From the NCBI GenBank assembly GCA_946406115.1, contig OX291543.1:5954501-6018500 (forward strand): DNA of 64,000 nt, given 5' to 3'. A program made the position numbers and the translations under genes. This document shows, one piece after another, positions 12,310 to 23,205 of this stretch. A model generated the notes under the pieces. The model was not told where the DNA came from. It searched no databases and saw nothing but the letters and a program-made list of their open reading frames with translations. Numbering within the stretch: the stretch's first letter is position 1; the number at the start of each line of letters is the position of its first letter. Source of the stretch: Apoda limacodes (taxonomy: Eukaryota; Arthropoda; Insecta; Lepidoptera; Limacodidae).

Positions 12310-13263
12310 TCGATTTTACAAAATAACGTTGTTAGCTCCTCGAATGTGAGAACTGTATCCCCAACCGCTCTCTAAACAAGTGATACTTAGCCGACTTGAT
12401 GCCGGCTTCCCAGAGACCAGCCATGGACGGGGCACTTGGCGGGTTAAAACGCCGTTCTATTTGTCTGAAAGCTAATCCATCAAAAATTTTATCATTATTT
12501 TTCTTTTCCTTGAAAAATTTGTAAACATCTTTTAAATGCTTAGCTGCGGCCACAAAATTGGTACCGCAATCAGAGTATAAGCAACTACAAAGACCTCGGC
12601 GTGCCACCAGTCGGTCAAATGCAGCCAAAAAGCAGTCACACCATAGTTCAGTAAGTACCTCTAAGTGCAGTTTATCAATAAAGGGTGATAATTTACGAAG
12701 AGGAGAGACGTAATTTGTTTTATTTAACGTGTCAATTTTAGAAGCGAAATGATTACTTTGCGTAACACGAATAATTGAATCGTGGCTTTGTTTTAATTCG
12801 TTAGTATTGAGTGGACCAAAATGTTTGTCTGACTGTTTTAATTTTGAATTATTAATGAATCGATGGCACCAGGCAAACGTTGTAATTTTCGAAAGGAAGA
12901 ATAATTTTAAAAAGGTTTTTTCAACTTCATCGTGTATTTCCAGACGCGAGTTAAATGTTAATGTGTCTGTCTTTGATTTTAACTCGGGAATATTGTCATG
13001 ATCTTTGATAAAAATTAATTGGTTGGCCACTTTTTGATGTCATTACAAAGCCATGCAGGGCCAGAAATCCAAAGTGGAGCAATGGCGACTAACTGCTTTG
13101 GTAATGCACCTCGTGAACAGATATCAGCACCGTTATTTTCAGTATTTACGTGTAACCAACAATTAGCTGGTAACACATCAGTTATTTGGCTGACACGGGC
13201 AGCCACAAACGTCTTTAACTTGTAGGGTGGTGTTTGGAGCCACGATAATACAACACTCGACAC
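12310..13263 (-). pseudogene. BEL/Pao Pol fragment B, internally deleted
   Basis: Reading 13263 to 12310 on the minus strand, RNase H C-terminal motifs come first (SSVVLSWLQTPP, NNGADICSRGAL, APLWISGPAWL). A region before the integrase follows, and then an abrupt join at LSPFIDK/LHLEVLTEL into the integrase core (YSDCGTNFVAAAKHL, MAGLWEAGIKSAKYHL). The zinc-binding part and the first half of the integrase core are gone. A frameshift near 13020 and another near 12345 are visible. This is a different BEL/Pao lineage from element A, judging from the residues around the shared motifs. No LTR was found nearby. Confidence 0.8.
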
Positions 13264-13875
13264 ACAATGATTATGTACATTTAAAACAATTTTCTAAATA
13301 TATTATTAAATATTTTAATGTTTTGCGTGAATTAATATTGAAAAAGGTACAATTTATTGAAAAACATTAAATAAAATTACGATAACTTTTGGTCACTGTT
13401 ACTTGATGAGTTTCCTGAGGCAAAAAAAGATTCAATAATTTATCAAAAAAAAATCTAAACTGAAGGCTTTTTTGAATTTTGTGTTATAAGTATATGTTTC
13501 TTTTATTGTTTGAGGCTTATGAAATATAAATTTAAATAATAATATCTAACTGTTTTGATCATCGATTTAAACTGATTTTGTTTTTTACCTCTGGCAATAA
13601 TCAAAAACAATAAAAACAAAAAATATTATAAAAAAGTAAACACCATTACCATTTTTTCTGGTTTTCTTAAATTCTGTGATATAATTGTTACAAAATATGT
13701 GATTATGTTTTCCGTGGAACTTATTAATAGTTTTCAATAAACATTTCTCTTTGTCATTGTGAGATATTAACTTACGTAGTTCATAATGAGAATGCTTAAT
13801 GAAATTCTAGAGAACGTGACTTATATTGTAAACTTAAATTTAATTCATTATTCCGTGTTTTATAGTTGTAAGATA
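13264..13875. other. AT-rich non-coding DNA
   Basis: There are A/T runs and no ORF, repeat or terminal motif that I can support. It separates the BEL/Pao fragment B from the left end of the pogo-like transposon; TA at 13874-13875 is that element's presumed target duplication. Confidence 0.6.
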
Positions 13876-14214
13876 GGGCAGAGTAGGTAGGATTCGTACA
13901 GTGGGAGCATTCGTGCAGTTGTCATACCTACACTGCGCGACACGATGAGCCAGTTGTGTTTGTATGTGTAAGAGGCCGGTACACGTCACGGTACCTGTGA
14001 GCGTAGCACAGGTAAACGCGGCGGCATTCGCGCCTTAGGTTATTATGCAAACATTGATTTTGGTATAACAACCATTATTTTTATTTGAAATTTATTTGTT
14101 TAATGTTTTGGTTGGGGTGCTTTCGTGCGGTTATGAGTGGGGAAGATTCGTACTGTACGAATGTACCCCGTATGCATTAGAAATCATTCTTCATTAAAAA
14201 TACTTTTATTTCAG

Positions 14215-14898
14215 GATCGTGCCGCGAGTATACATAAAAAGGGAACTAGAACTGGAGAAGTAAACGAAGAGGCTGTAAAATCTGCGATGAATGAAGTTTT
14301 GGATAAGACTTTATCTATTAGAAAGTCGGCACAAAAATACGGCATCAAACCAACAACTCTTCAAAGTCGATTAATAAACTTTCATAAAAATGTTGCATTT
14401 GAAAAGGAATGCAACTATACTCAATCGCGTATTTTTAGTTCCAAGTTCTCGTCGAATCAAGTGTTCACTACAGAAGAAGAAACTTTATTGAATAAGTACA
14501 AAAGGTTCTTCAAAAAAGAAGTTATTAGATTTCTGAAGGGTCGGCAACGCGCGAGATACCCCTAGTGTTGCAAGCGTCCATAGGCTACGGTGACCGCTTA
14601 CCATCAGGCGGACCGTAGGCTTGTTTGCCACCTTAGTGATATAAAAAAAAAAAAAAAAAAAAAGTACATCGCAAAATTTTCCAAGATGCATTATTTTGCA
14701 GCTGGCGTACGAATTTGCGAGAGTGAATCAGCTGCGCTATCCACCTAGCTGGAATCACAATAAAATGGCAGGAAAAGAATGGCTGGATAGTTATCGTAGG
14801 CGAACACAAATCTAAGTCTGAGGAAGCTAGAAAATATACACAGTGCAGCTCGATCTTATGGATTCAACAAGACAGCCGTAAATGATTTCTACGCCTAA
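14215..14898 (+). pseudogene. Transposase-like gene with psq/CENP-B-type HTH, pogo/Tigger group
   Basis: After a splice-acceptor-like TTTATTTCAG (ends 14212) the frame reads HKKGTRTGEVNEEAVKSAM and SIRKSAQKYGIKPTTLQ, a Pipsqueak-type helix-turn-helix. FTTEEETLLNKY follows, the start of the CENP-B-type second HTH. A CR1 tail with a 7-bp target duplication interrupts it at 14501. The protein resumes after 14662 (KYIAKFSKMHY), then after a +1 shift with LAYEFARVNQLRYPP and AGKEWLDSYRR, and after another shift with LSLRKLENIHSAARSYGF. This order (psq HTH, CENP-B-like HTH, LSLR linker) is that of Tigger-type transposase-derived proteins. The DDE catalytic domain expected downstream is absent, so the gene is dead. 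Confidence 0.7.
14501..14661 (+). mobile_element. CR1-type LINE 3' tail insertion with 7-bp target duplication
   Basis: The sequence from GTTCTTC to the poly(A) (about 20 A) matches the last ~140 bp of CR1 copies A and B, including the ACCGCTTACCATCAGGCGG block. AAGTACA occurs at 14494-14500 and 14662-14668 as the target duplication. It is a severely 5'-truncated insertion that splits the HTH gene. Confidence 0.9.
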
Positions 14899-15027
14899 AC
14901 TATGTATATTCCTGTTTTATTTTGAATTTCTCGACCTTTGGGTGCACATCGTCAACAGGTAGATATATTTATTTATTACTACTCACTCGAAGGTTTTAAC
15001 AACACTGGAGACCGTACAGCAATCGAA

Positions 15028-15791
15028 CTACTTCTTGACACGCTTAGGTCGGGAATTTTTGTCTTCAACAGGTTTAACCGCAATTGACGACTGTTTATTT
15101 GGTTCGTTTGCTGTCGAAGAAGAAGGAATACGCTTTAAATCGGCCATAGTTTGGATTTGGTGTCGCTCTCCATCGGCTCCAATCACAACGATAATGCCGC
15201 CTTTGGTCCAGCATTTAGTTACACCAAAGCCCTCACGTGCAGCTAAAAAAGTAGTATTTCGAACTTTGGTCAAGAATTCGGAAAATGTGACACCTGAGCT
15301 TTAAGAGATGTCTTTGCAAACCACACTTTGTCTCTCACATTCACTTCTTTAAACTTAACCACGATTGGCCTGGATTTATTTACGTCGCAACCCATCCGAT
15401 GACATCGGCTAATACACTCTGTTGAAAAATTCGCAAAATCTTCACCAAGCTTGTCTTTAAAAATCTTCACACAAACTGCAGCGCTGTCTTCATGCTTGGC
15501 TTCTGAAATGCCGTGGACAAGCAGAAACTTCCGTCGACTATGCATCTCCTGTCTATCCAGCTCATAGGCCAACAACTCGACTTGTTGCTGCAGGCTAATC
15601 AGTGCAGAAGTGATAAAACTTTTGAAGGCTTCAAATTCTGCTGCAATATCTGAAGATGAAGTGGAGGTAGCCTGAGGAGTGGATTTACTCTTAAGATCCA
15701 TTTGAAACGCAGCCATGCGGGTGTTAAAAACATCAGCCAAGTCTGTGACAGTTTGCCTTAGTGAATCCATAATAGAAGGTTTTAAGTGCAA
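15028..15791 (-). pseudogene. LINE ORF1-like protein with coiled coil and RRM-type domain
   Basis: On the minus strand the protein starts MDSLRQTVTDLADVFNTRM (about 15770) and has a Ser/Thr-rich linker and a heptad-like segment (SLQQQVELLAYELDRQE). A conserved block RRKFLLVHGI...CISRCHRMG...RPIVVKF follows. The layout coiled coil, RRM-like domain, C-terminal domain is that of L1-type ORF1, an RNA chaperone. A one-base shift at about 15275-15290 separates it from its C-terminal part (NTTFLAAREGFGVTKCW, IPSSSTANEPNKQ). No matching ORF2 lies nearby. The whole relic sits inside the pogo-like transposon, so it was inserted there or captured. It might instead belong to the same type of LINE as the 25.4-33.6 kb element. 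Confidence 0.65.
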
Positions 15792-16233
15792 AATTAAGGA
15801 AATTTACTGCTAACAGGTACTACTAATTATTTCTAAATATATTCATGTACTTTCCTGCTAATAAATGATTGAAATACTATTTTTAATTATTTTTTATAAT
15901 ATCAGATACAAAAAGTCAACTATGCAGTGAGGCACCTACCCTCGAAACTCCAATATATATAATAGATAATTTCATATAAAAAGCTGTTTTATTTATAGTG
16001 AATGAAAGCTCCCCACTACGTACGAATGCACCCTTCCTTATGTACGTTTTCTATTTTTCAGAAATGTTGCTGTTACTTCATCATAGTAGTTTGTATCAGC
16101 ACTAAACTTTACTGTAACTATAGCCAAATATATAGGGTATACAGCAGCATTAATGTTATTTTGCAATAACTAAAAGCTTTTCTGTTATACAGCTAAGAGT
16201 AAAAAGTGTACGAATCCTACCTGCTCTCCCCTA

Positions 16234-16275
16234 CGCTTTATAAAAACGTACACGTATAAAACGTACACGTATATA
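16234..16275 (+). repeat. Short tandem units ACGTACACGTATA between two transposons
   Basis: Two to three copies of a 15-16 bp unit fill the gap between the right end of the pogo-like transposon and the left target duplication of the hAT element. It may be the original genomic site. Confidence 0.6.
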
Positions 16276-16802
16276 AACGTATCCAGAGGCGGGGTTAAGC
16301 GTGGGCGACGTGGGCCACCGCCTACGGCCTCGCGGTACAAGGGGCCTCGCGACTCAAAAATGTTTAAAGCGAGAATAAAACAAAAAAAATATAAATCAAT
16401 TTTGTTGTGAAACATGTTTTCTTAGTCTGGCAACATTTGCCGCCGACCAGAGTGCGGGGAATCCCCGGTTTATTTGTTTACTTTCTTTACTAGGAAGTCA
16501 ACCAATCAAATCAAAGTACGCAACGCAGTCGCTAGGCGCATAACAATAGAAACGTATAATTGTGTTATTCAATATTGTTTATTTTTATGACTGTACGTCT
16601 ACTTTGTTGTACGTCTATTTTGATAAGAATAGTGTGTTCAATGTTTTAATAATATTTAGTGAATAAATAGATAGTGTTTAGGTATATTGATTGCTCCTGT
16701 AAACTGACCCAAAATTTTAAAACAGTGACTTTTTCAATTGTTTTTTTGTTTTCTTTGTGATTTGTAACACACCGGTACCTGTACTCGTCTATTTTACATA
16801 AG

Positions 16803-17056
16803 GTAAGAAATATTTAATTGGTAATAAGTATATAACGCAGTAATTACTTGTATATAAAATACGCCTTATAATATCTCTTAAAGGAAACCAAAAAAGCTTT
16901 AAGGTAAAAAACGTATCGACTTTTTAAGTTTTTAAAACTAGCAATTAGTAAAAGCTATCTTAAAGATTTTTATTTGAAAACAAATTTAAATTTAGGTTTT
17001 ACAATATTATGTAGATAAAACTGCAAAAAAATGTTAACTATTGCTTTCGTTTACAG
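16803..17056 (+). other. Putative intron in the hAT 5' UTR
   Basis: ATAAG|GTAAGA at 16803 and TTTCGTTTACAG ending at 17056 are good donor and acceptor sequences. They lie just before the first in-frame ATG of the transposase at 17080 and would give a 254-bp intron in the 5' leader. Confidence 0.55.
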
Positions 17057-17079
17057 TTTATAGATACGACGTTATCGAC

Positions 17080-19693
17080 ATGTCCGGCCGAGATAGAGAT
17101 ATTGGAAGAAAATGGGAGTCTGGATCAGCAAAAAGAAAAAGAAAAGCTGAAAGAACTGCAACCAACCAAGTTTTGAGTTTAAATTTGATGAAGTTCCTCA
17201 ACCAAACTGCATCTGGTAGTACAGAACCTTCTGAATCTATAGCTTCGACTTCTACACAACAAACGTCCGAGATACCGTTGGAAAATGCTCTAGATGCACT
17301 GAATACCGAGAGCGAACGTCAGTTAGACGTAGAGCTTGGATCATCTTCTAGCCAATCAAAAATTGACGCTGAAACTCTTGTGCTGTCATCAAGCAATCAA
17401 GAAGAACAGATTGACATAGATTCTCCAATTCGCAGCGACGACGCCAGCGCCATAGTTCAGCAAGTACTTGTTAATTCGGATCCGGGATTGTGGACGTTTT
17501 CCATAACGGATACACAGCGTCGTGACATAGTTCGAAGCGGCCCCACACAGCAATTAAATAGCGGTGATGAATATTATCCCAAAGGTGATGATAACAGACA
17601 CTTTTCCAATTTCTATTTCTCGAGAAAACTAAATAATGGTGAAACTCAACATCGTCGCTGGTTAGTTTATTCCAATTCCCAAAATAAAGTTTACTGTTTT
17701 CCATGCAGACTATTTAGCAATTCACAAACTCAGGTGGTGCAAGGAGGGTATTGTGACTGGAAACATTTAAGTAGCATTTTACATAGACATGAGAATACCA
17801 AAGAACATATGGCACATATGTTCCAATGGTTAACTTTAGAGAAAGGAATAAATCAAGGCAAAACAATAGACCAAGAAAACGAAAGGCTAATACGTGAATC
17901 ACAAAAACATTGGCACAACTTGTTAGAGAGAATAATTGACATAATAAACTTTTTGGCCTCTCATAATCTTGCATTTAGAGATCACAGAGAATCTCTCAAG
18001 ACAGGTGACGGTATTAAGAATTCCGGTAATTTCATAGATTTATTGAAACTGATATCAAAATTTGATCCTACTTTACGTGAACACATGAAACGCATTAGTG
18101 ACAAACAACTTTCACACCATTATTTAAGTCACGATATTCAAAATGAATTGATCATATTGATGTCAAAAACAGTTGTCAATGAAATTATTCGTAAGGTTAA
18201 AGAAGCAAAGTATTATTCTTTTTTGCTCGATTGCACTAGAGATTGTAGTAGAGTTGAACAAATGTCGGTTATCTTAAGATTTTGTGATACGTCAACTGGT
18301 ACAATAGTCGAACATTTTATGGGATTTCTAGCTGTCAGACAACTGGAGAATATTTAGCCAATGCTATACTGGAACACCTAGAAAAATATGACTTAAATAT
18401 TCAAGACTGCCGTGGCCAGGGATACGACAATGGTGCAAATATGGTAGGTGTAAATAGTGGAGTTAAAACTCGAATATTGAATATTAACCCTAGGGCATTT
18501 TTCACACCTTGTGGCTGTCATAGTTGGAATCTACTATTGGTAGATGCAGCGAACTCATCTATGGTAGCAAAAACTTTTTTTGGTTTCATACAAAAAATTT
18601 ATTTGCTATTTTCAAGTTCAAGCAAGCGCTGGGATTTTATAAAAGGAAAATTAAAACTTACTATAAAACCTTTATCAGACACAAGATGGGAAAGTAGAGT
18701 CGAAGCAGTAAAGGCCGTATTATTGCAATTTGATGAAGTGATTGAATGCATAAAAAACTTAAAAAATCAAACGGAGGAATCAGACACTCTCAGTGATTGC
18801 GATTCAATACTAAATGAAATGTTAAGTTTAGAATTTATCGTATCTTTACATGTGTGGTATGAGATATTATTGCGTGTTAATATAATAAGTAAATTATGGC
18901 AATCAGTACAAATTCATTTAAGCATTGCTCTTGAACATTTACACACATTTTGTGACTGGATAAAAGAGTATCGGGAAACTGGATTTGAGAAATCCCTGTC
19001 TGATGTTCGGAAATTTACTGAGCAAAGCTGTTATGACCTGCCAAAAGAGTTTAAGAATAAAAGAGTAGCCAAAAAGAAAAGGATGTTCGATTATGAAAGC
19101 AGCGATGAACCTATACAGTCTCCCAAAATCCGGTATCAAACAGATTTTTTTTACGCCATGATTGATTCTATAATAACCAATATGGAATTAAGATTTACGT
19201 CTTTAAATCAACATTTTGAAGACTTTGGTTTTCTCTATGATTTAAGCGCGCTAAAAAATATGCCACAGGAGCAAATATAAAAAAACACTGTAACGATTTA
19301 CATAACGTCCTGCGTGTGGGTGAGAGCAGTGACTTCCAACCATTTGAATTATATGAAGAATTAAATACAATGATCCCGAATTTACCAAACTTCATTAAAG
19401 ACGTGAAACAGCTGCTGTCATACATAACAGAAAATAGCTTGAAAGAAATTTACCCAAATATTTACATTGTCATCCGAATTTTATTAACAATTCCGGTAAG
19501 TACAGCCTCTGCTGAAAGAAGTTTTTCAAAATTAAAATTAATAAAAAATTATTTGAGAAACACAATGAGCCAAGAAAGACTTTCAGCTTTGGCTGTTTTA
19601 TCAATTGAATCAGATTTGGCATCTAGGCTGAATTACGATACCATAATTAAGGAATTTAGTAACGTTAAAAGCAGGAAATTTCTGTTCCTTTAA
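17080..19693 (+). pseudogene. hAT transposase, ZMYM1/DUF4371 type, two frameshifts
   Basis: The ATG at 17080 opens MSGRDRDIGRKWESGSAKR, right after an intron (GTAAGA donor at 16803, TTTACAG acceptor ending 17056). Residues ~1-130 are acidic and low-complexity. A TTF-type zinc-finger region follows (FYFSRKLNNGE, YCFPCRLFS, WKHLSSILHRHE). The DUF4371 RNase H-like core has FLLDCTRDCSRVEQMSV and, after a one-base loss near 18345, RGQGYDNGANM. A second shift near 19258 precedes the C-terminal dimerisation domain TASAERSFSKLKLIKNYLR. The product would be about 870 residues and cut and paste the element. Two single-base shifts are the only obvious damage, so this copy is fairly young. ZMYM1-like host genes share this fold, but the TIRs show it is the element's own gene. 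Confidence 0.93.
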
Positions 19694-19948
19694 TAAAGAA
19701 ATCTAATGTTTTTTAAGATACACTTTAAGAAATGTATATCTCCACCTTTATATTAACGATTTGTAATTTTTCATTTAATACTTATTAATCTAATTTGTAT
19801 TTTTATGAATAAAAACTTGACAGTGTTAATTGTTTTGTTTGTTTTTATTATTTTATAAAATCCGTCTTCAGGTCGCCATAGAACAGTGCCTCGCGAAATC
19901 TGTCTTGCCCACATCAAATTTAGTTGTTGCCCCGCCACTGAACGTATC

Positions 19949-20409
19949 TAACAGTATCTCTTATAACAGAAATATTAAAAAATGTGTTGTAATCTGAAGT
20001 TTCCTTTTCCTCTTCATGACAAGTTTAAAAAGTTTAGTTCTGCTTCTGTCTAAAGTTGAATTTAATTTGATGGTTCAATTTTAGTCATCAGTAAGAACGA
20101 AATATAATTTTATGATAGAGTACATTTAAAGTCCCGGCATTTGATTAGTTTGTATTGACTGACAATGGAGCGCCAGTGTCGCTCTTGTTTGCATCTTTAT
20201 CGTATGTACTTCACATTCTTCTCATCATAGGTAGTTCTGTGGTCTACATATTTTGCTACTTGTGGACGTATTTTATTGTGTTTTCAGTTGTAAAAGACGT
20301 TTTTGGCAAGGTCAAGCCTTTAAAATTGTTGCTACCTTAACTAGGTGATGTATGTTTTTTTAGAAATGACTTCAATTTACACAAATTTGGATTATAACAT
20401 CATAAAAAG
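19949..20409. other. AT-rich non-coding DNA
   Basis: There is no ORF with recognisable content and no terminal repeat. It separates the hAT target duplication from the degenerate tandem units that begin near 20.41 kb. Confidence 0.55.
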
Positions 20410-20738
20410 TATATTTACAAATTCCGAAACCTTCCACGGCGTGTGCACAACCATTTACCAAAATTTCATTACAATCGGTTTACCCTTAGTGCTGGAGTCC
20501 GACTCACACTTGACCAGTTTTACCAGTTTTTTCTTTCTCAAAAATCTTTGCCGGCGTCTGCACAATAACTTACCAAAATTTTATTACAATCGGTTTACCC
20601 TGGTGTGCGAGCCCGACTCGTACTTGTGCAGTTTTTACTTTTATACAAACCTTGCCCTAACAATAACAAATACAATACAAAAAAGAAATCTTTCAAATCG
20701 GTACACTTGTTCTCAAGTTTACTCCTAGTGCGCGAGTC
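20410..20738. repeat. Degenerate tandem units (about 105-120 bp), interrupted by CR1 copy B
   Basis: Three related units begin near 20429, 20546 and 20651. Each holds CCGGCG/CACGGCG, an ACCAAAATTTyATTACAATCGGTTTACCC core (first two units) and a GAGTCCGACTCACACTTGACC-like core followed by T-runs. The last unit breaks at 20738 and its remainder (TGACCCGCATTTGACC) continues at 23211, on the other side of CR1 copy B. The cores are the reverse complement of the GGCCAAGTGCGAGTCGG repeat at 62.6 kb. Confidence 0.7.
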
Positions 20739-23205
20739 TTTTTTTTTTTTTTTTTTAAATACCACCAAGGTGGCAAACAAGCTTACGGCCCGCCTGATGG
20801 TAAGCGGTCACCGTAGCCTATGGACGCTTGCAACACCAGGGGTATCACTTGCGCGTTGCCGACCCTTCAGAAATCTAATAACTTCTTTCTTGAAGAACTC
20901 CATACTGTAGTCCTTGCAGAAGACCTTGGCAGGGAGCTCATTCCACAACTTAAGCGTTCGCGGGAGGAAGTTTCTCTGAAACCGCACTGTACGCGACCAT
21001 TTAGGTTCTAAAGTGTGAGAATGAATTCCCTGCCGATGGCGAGCGGTGCGATGGTAGAAAGTAGCCGTGGGCATCATTTCGAACAATTCCTCAGAACCCA
21101 ACCCATTGTACAAGCGGTAGAACACACACAGTGAGGCAAAGTCTCTCCTCAGACTTAAGGGCTCGATACCGCAAGTGAGTTTGGAATCGTCGACAATTCT
21201 CACAGCCCGTCGTTGAACCGAGTCAAAAGGGCCAAGCTGGTATCCGGGTGCACCTGCCCAGAGATGGCAGCAGTACTCCATATGGGGCCGAACCTGCGAC
21301 TTGTAAAGTAACAACCTTTGCCCCGACGTGAAGTACTGCTTCGCTCTGTTGAGTACACCAAGTTTTTTGGTCGCCAGCTTCACCTTATCTTGTAAATGAT
21401 CTCGGAACTGAACATCGCTGGAGATGTCGACACCAAGGATCCCAATGCTCTTGGAGATGGAGAGGGGAGTGTTCTGGAATTGTGGGACTACAGTGAATGG
21501 AGTTTTCTTAGCGGTGAACGCGCACACTTGTGTCTTTGTAGGGTTGAATCGGACCAAGTTTACCCGTCCCCAATCAGAGACTTGGGACAGTGTGGTCTCG
21601 ATTTGAGACACAAGTTCTCCGCGGTTTTCCTCCACAACGGAACGAGGGATGTTTGCACGACCCGTGTAAAAAGCGTCTCCAGTACTATCATCTGCATAGC
21701 AATGTATGTTGTTGATGTCCAACATGTCATTGATATGCAGTAGAAACAGCGTAGGAGACAGCACAGAGCCTTGCGGGACACCAGCATTAATGTCCATGCT
21801 ATCAGAGCAACTACCGTCAACTACGGTTCGTATGCGTCTGCCGGACAAAAAGCTAGCCACCCATTTGCACAAACCCTCGGGCACTCCGTAAGATGGCAAC
21901 TTCGATAGAAGACCGCGGTGCCAGACCCGATCGAACGCCTTCGCTATGTCCAGGCTACATGCCAATGCCTCCCCCTGACTCTCAATGGCTAGTGCCCATC
22001 GGTGTGTGAGATACACTAGAAGGTCACCAGTCGAGCGACCGTGGCGAAAGCCATATTGACGGTCACTGACCAGATCGTGTACTTCTAGGTATCTTAGAAG
22101 CTGTGTGTTAATCACACGCTCCATCACCTTAGAGAGGAGAGAGGTAATAGCGATAGGCCTGTAATTCGATGGATCTGATCTATCGCCCTTTTTGGGCACC
22201 GGGTGCACATTCGCAGTCTTCCATGAAGAAGGAAATTGCCTATTGTGGTAGGAAAGCGCGAAGAGGCGCGTGAGTACAGGACATAACTCAGGAGCACACT
22301 GCTTAAGCACCACTGCTGGTATACCGTCTGGCCCACTCGACTTATGAACGTCTAGAGAGAGCAACGCCCGCCTGACCTCCCGCTGCGTTATGGAGATTTC
22401 CGGCATGGTCTTACCACACCACGGTATAGTAGGTGGTACAGCGCCTTCATCGTTCATATTCGAGTTCGAGGCAAAGAGACTGCCCAGTAGATCGGCTTTC
22501 TCTTTAGCACTATGGGCCAAGTCACCATCGGTCTTTCGCAGTGGTGGTAACGACGACTGGCAGAAGTTCCCTTCGGCAGCTTTGGCAAGCGACCAGAAAG
22601 CACGACTCCCAGAAGGATAGCTCGCAAGTCGCCCACCTATTTTGCCGATGAATTGGAATTTTGCTCTGGCAGTTGCTTTCTTACTGGACCTCGAAGCAGC
22701 ATTTAATTTGCGTTTTAACTCAGAAATATTCGGATCCTTATTATTACGAGCCGTGGTCCAAGCCTCATACGCAGTTTGCTTAAGAATTTTAGCTTCTCTG
22801 CAAGACCTATTAAACCACGGTCGTTTTTTGACGCCGGCAGCTACTCGCAGGTTAGGAATGAAACATTCCATACCAGCAAGGATTGTCTCAGTGACTGCGG
22901 CTGCGCAGACGTCAGGATCTTCTGAGTTAAAGCAGATCTGCCTCCACGGGTACGATGCGTAAAATTCTCGCAATCCATCCCAGTCTGCCGACTTATAGTG
23001 CCACACACGACGCCAATTAGTTGGCCCAGAAGGATCGGGTTGTGTGCATGACACTTGAGTCCGGACGAGACAGTGGTCCGAGGAGCCAAGAGGCGCATCC
23101 ACTGAGACGTAGTATCCATCCGGACGAGTAGTCAGCAGAAGGTCCAGTAAGGAGCTCGTATGTTCCTCTATATCTGGTATTCTCGTTGGAGAAAGTACCA
23201 GCAGA
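20739..23205 (-). mobile_element. CR1-type LINE copy B, 5' truncated, poly(A) tail
   Basis: This is a reversed copy of the family at 9.4 kb. The poly(A) tail is the T-run at 20739-20756, and the 5' truncation is near 23204. GAGTC occurs at 20734-20738 and again at 23206-23210, a short target duplication. The surrounding tandem unit reads through once the element is removed. Confidence 0.92.

Larger units (their letters stand above)
13876..16231 (+). mobile_element. Pogo/Tigger-like DNA transposon with TA target site
   Basis: The left end 13876-13900 (GGGCAGAG...GATTCGTACA) and the right end 16207-16231 are inverted repeats of 25 bp with two mismatches. Both are flanked by TA (13874-13875 and 16232-16233), the target of the Tc1/mariner/pogo superfamily. 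Further ATTCGTAC/GTACGAAT copies lie inside both ends (near 14146, 14157 and 16019), possibly transposase-binding sites. Inside are exons of a transposase-like gene with a psq-type helix-turn-helix, a later CR1 tail insertion and a reversed LINE ORF1 relic. Confidence 0.8.
16284..19940 (+). mobile_element. Complete hAT transposon A (3657 bp) with 8-bp target duplication
   Basis: The left end CAGAGGCGGGG (16284-16294) pairs with the right end CCCCGCCACTG (19930-19940) as an 11-bp terminal inverted repeat with one mismatch. The 8-mer AACGTATC directly flanks both sides (16276-16283 and 19941-19948), the target-duplication length known for hAT elements. Between them lies one transposase gene with a 5' intron. 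Subterminal GCCTCGCG motifs occur near both ends. Confidence 0.95.

Noticed and set aside
17714..17974. Minus-strand frame opposite the hAT transposase
   Set aside because: Shadow of the transposase coding sequence with no domain of its own.
20155..20728. Hydrophobic open frames suggesting a small membrane protein
   Set aside because: They fall in AT-rich DNA and the tandem units; hydrophobicity follows from T-rich codons.
20808..22962. Plus-strand open frames opposite CR1 copy B (for example 21396-21743, 22642-22962) and similar frames opposite copy A
   Set aside because: They are antisense shadows of the RT gene, recur at the same places in both copies, and show no domain.
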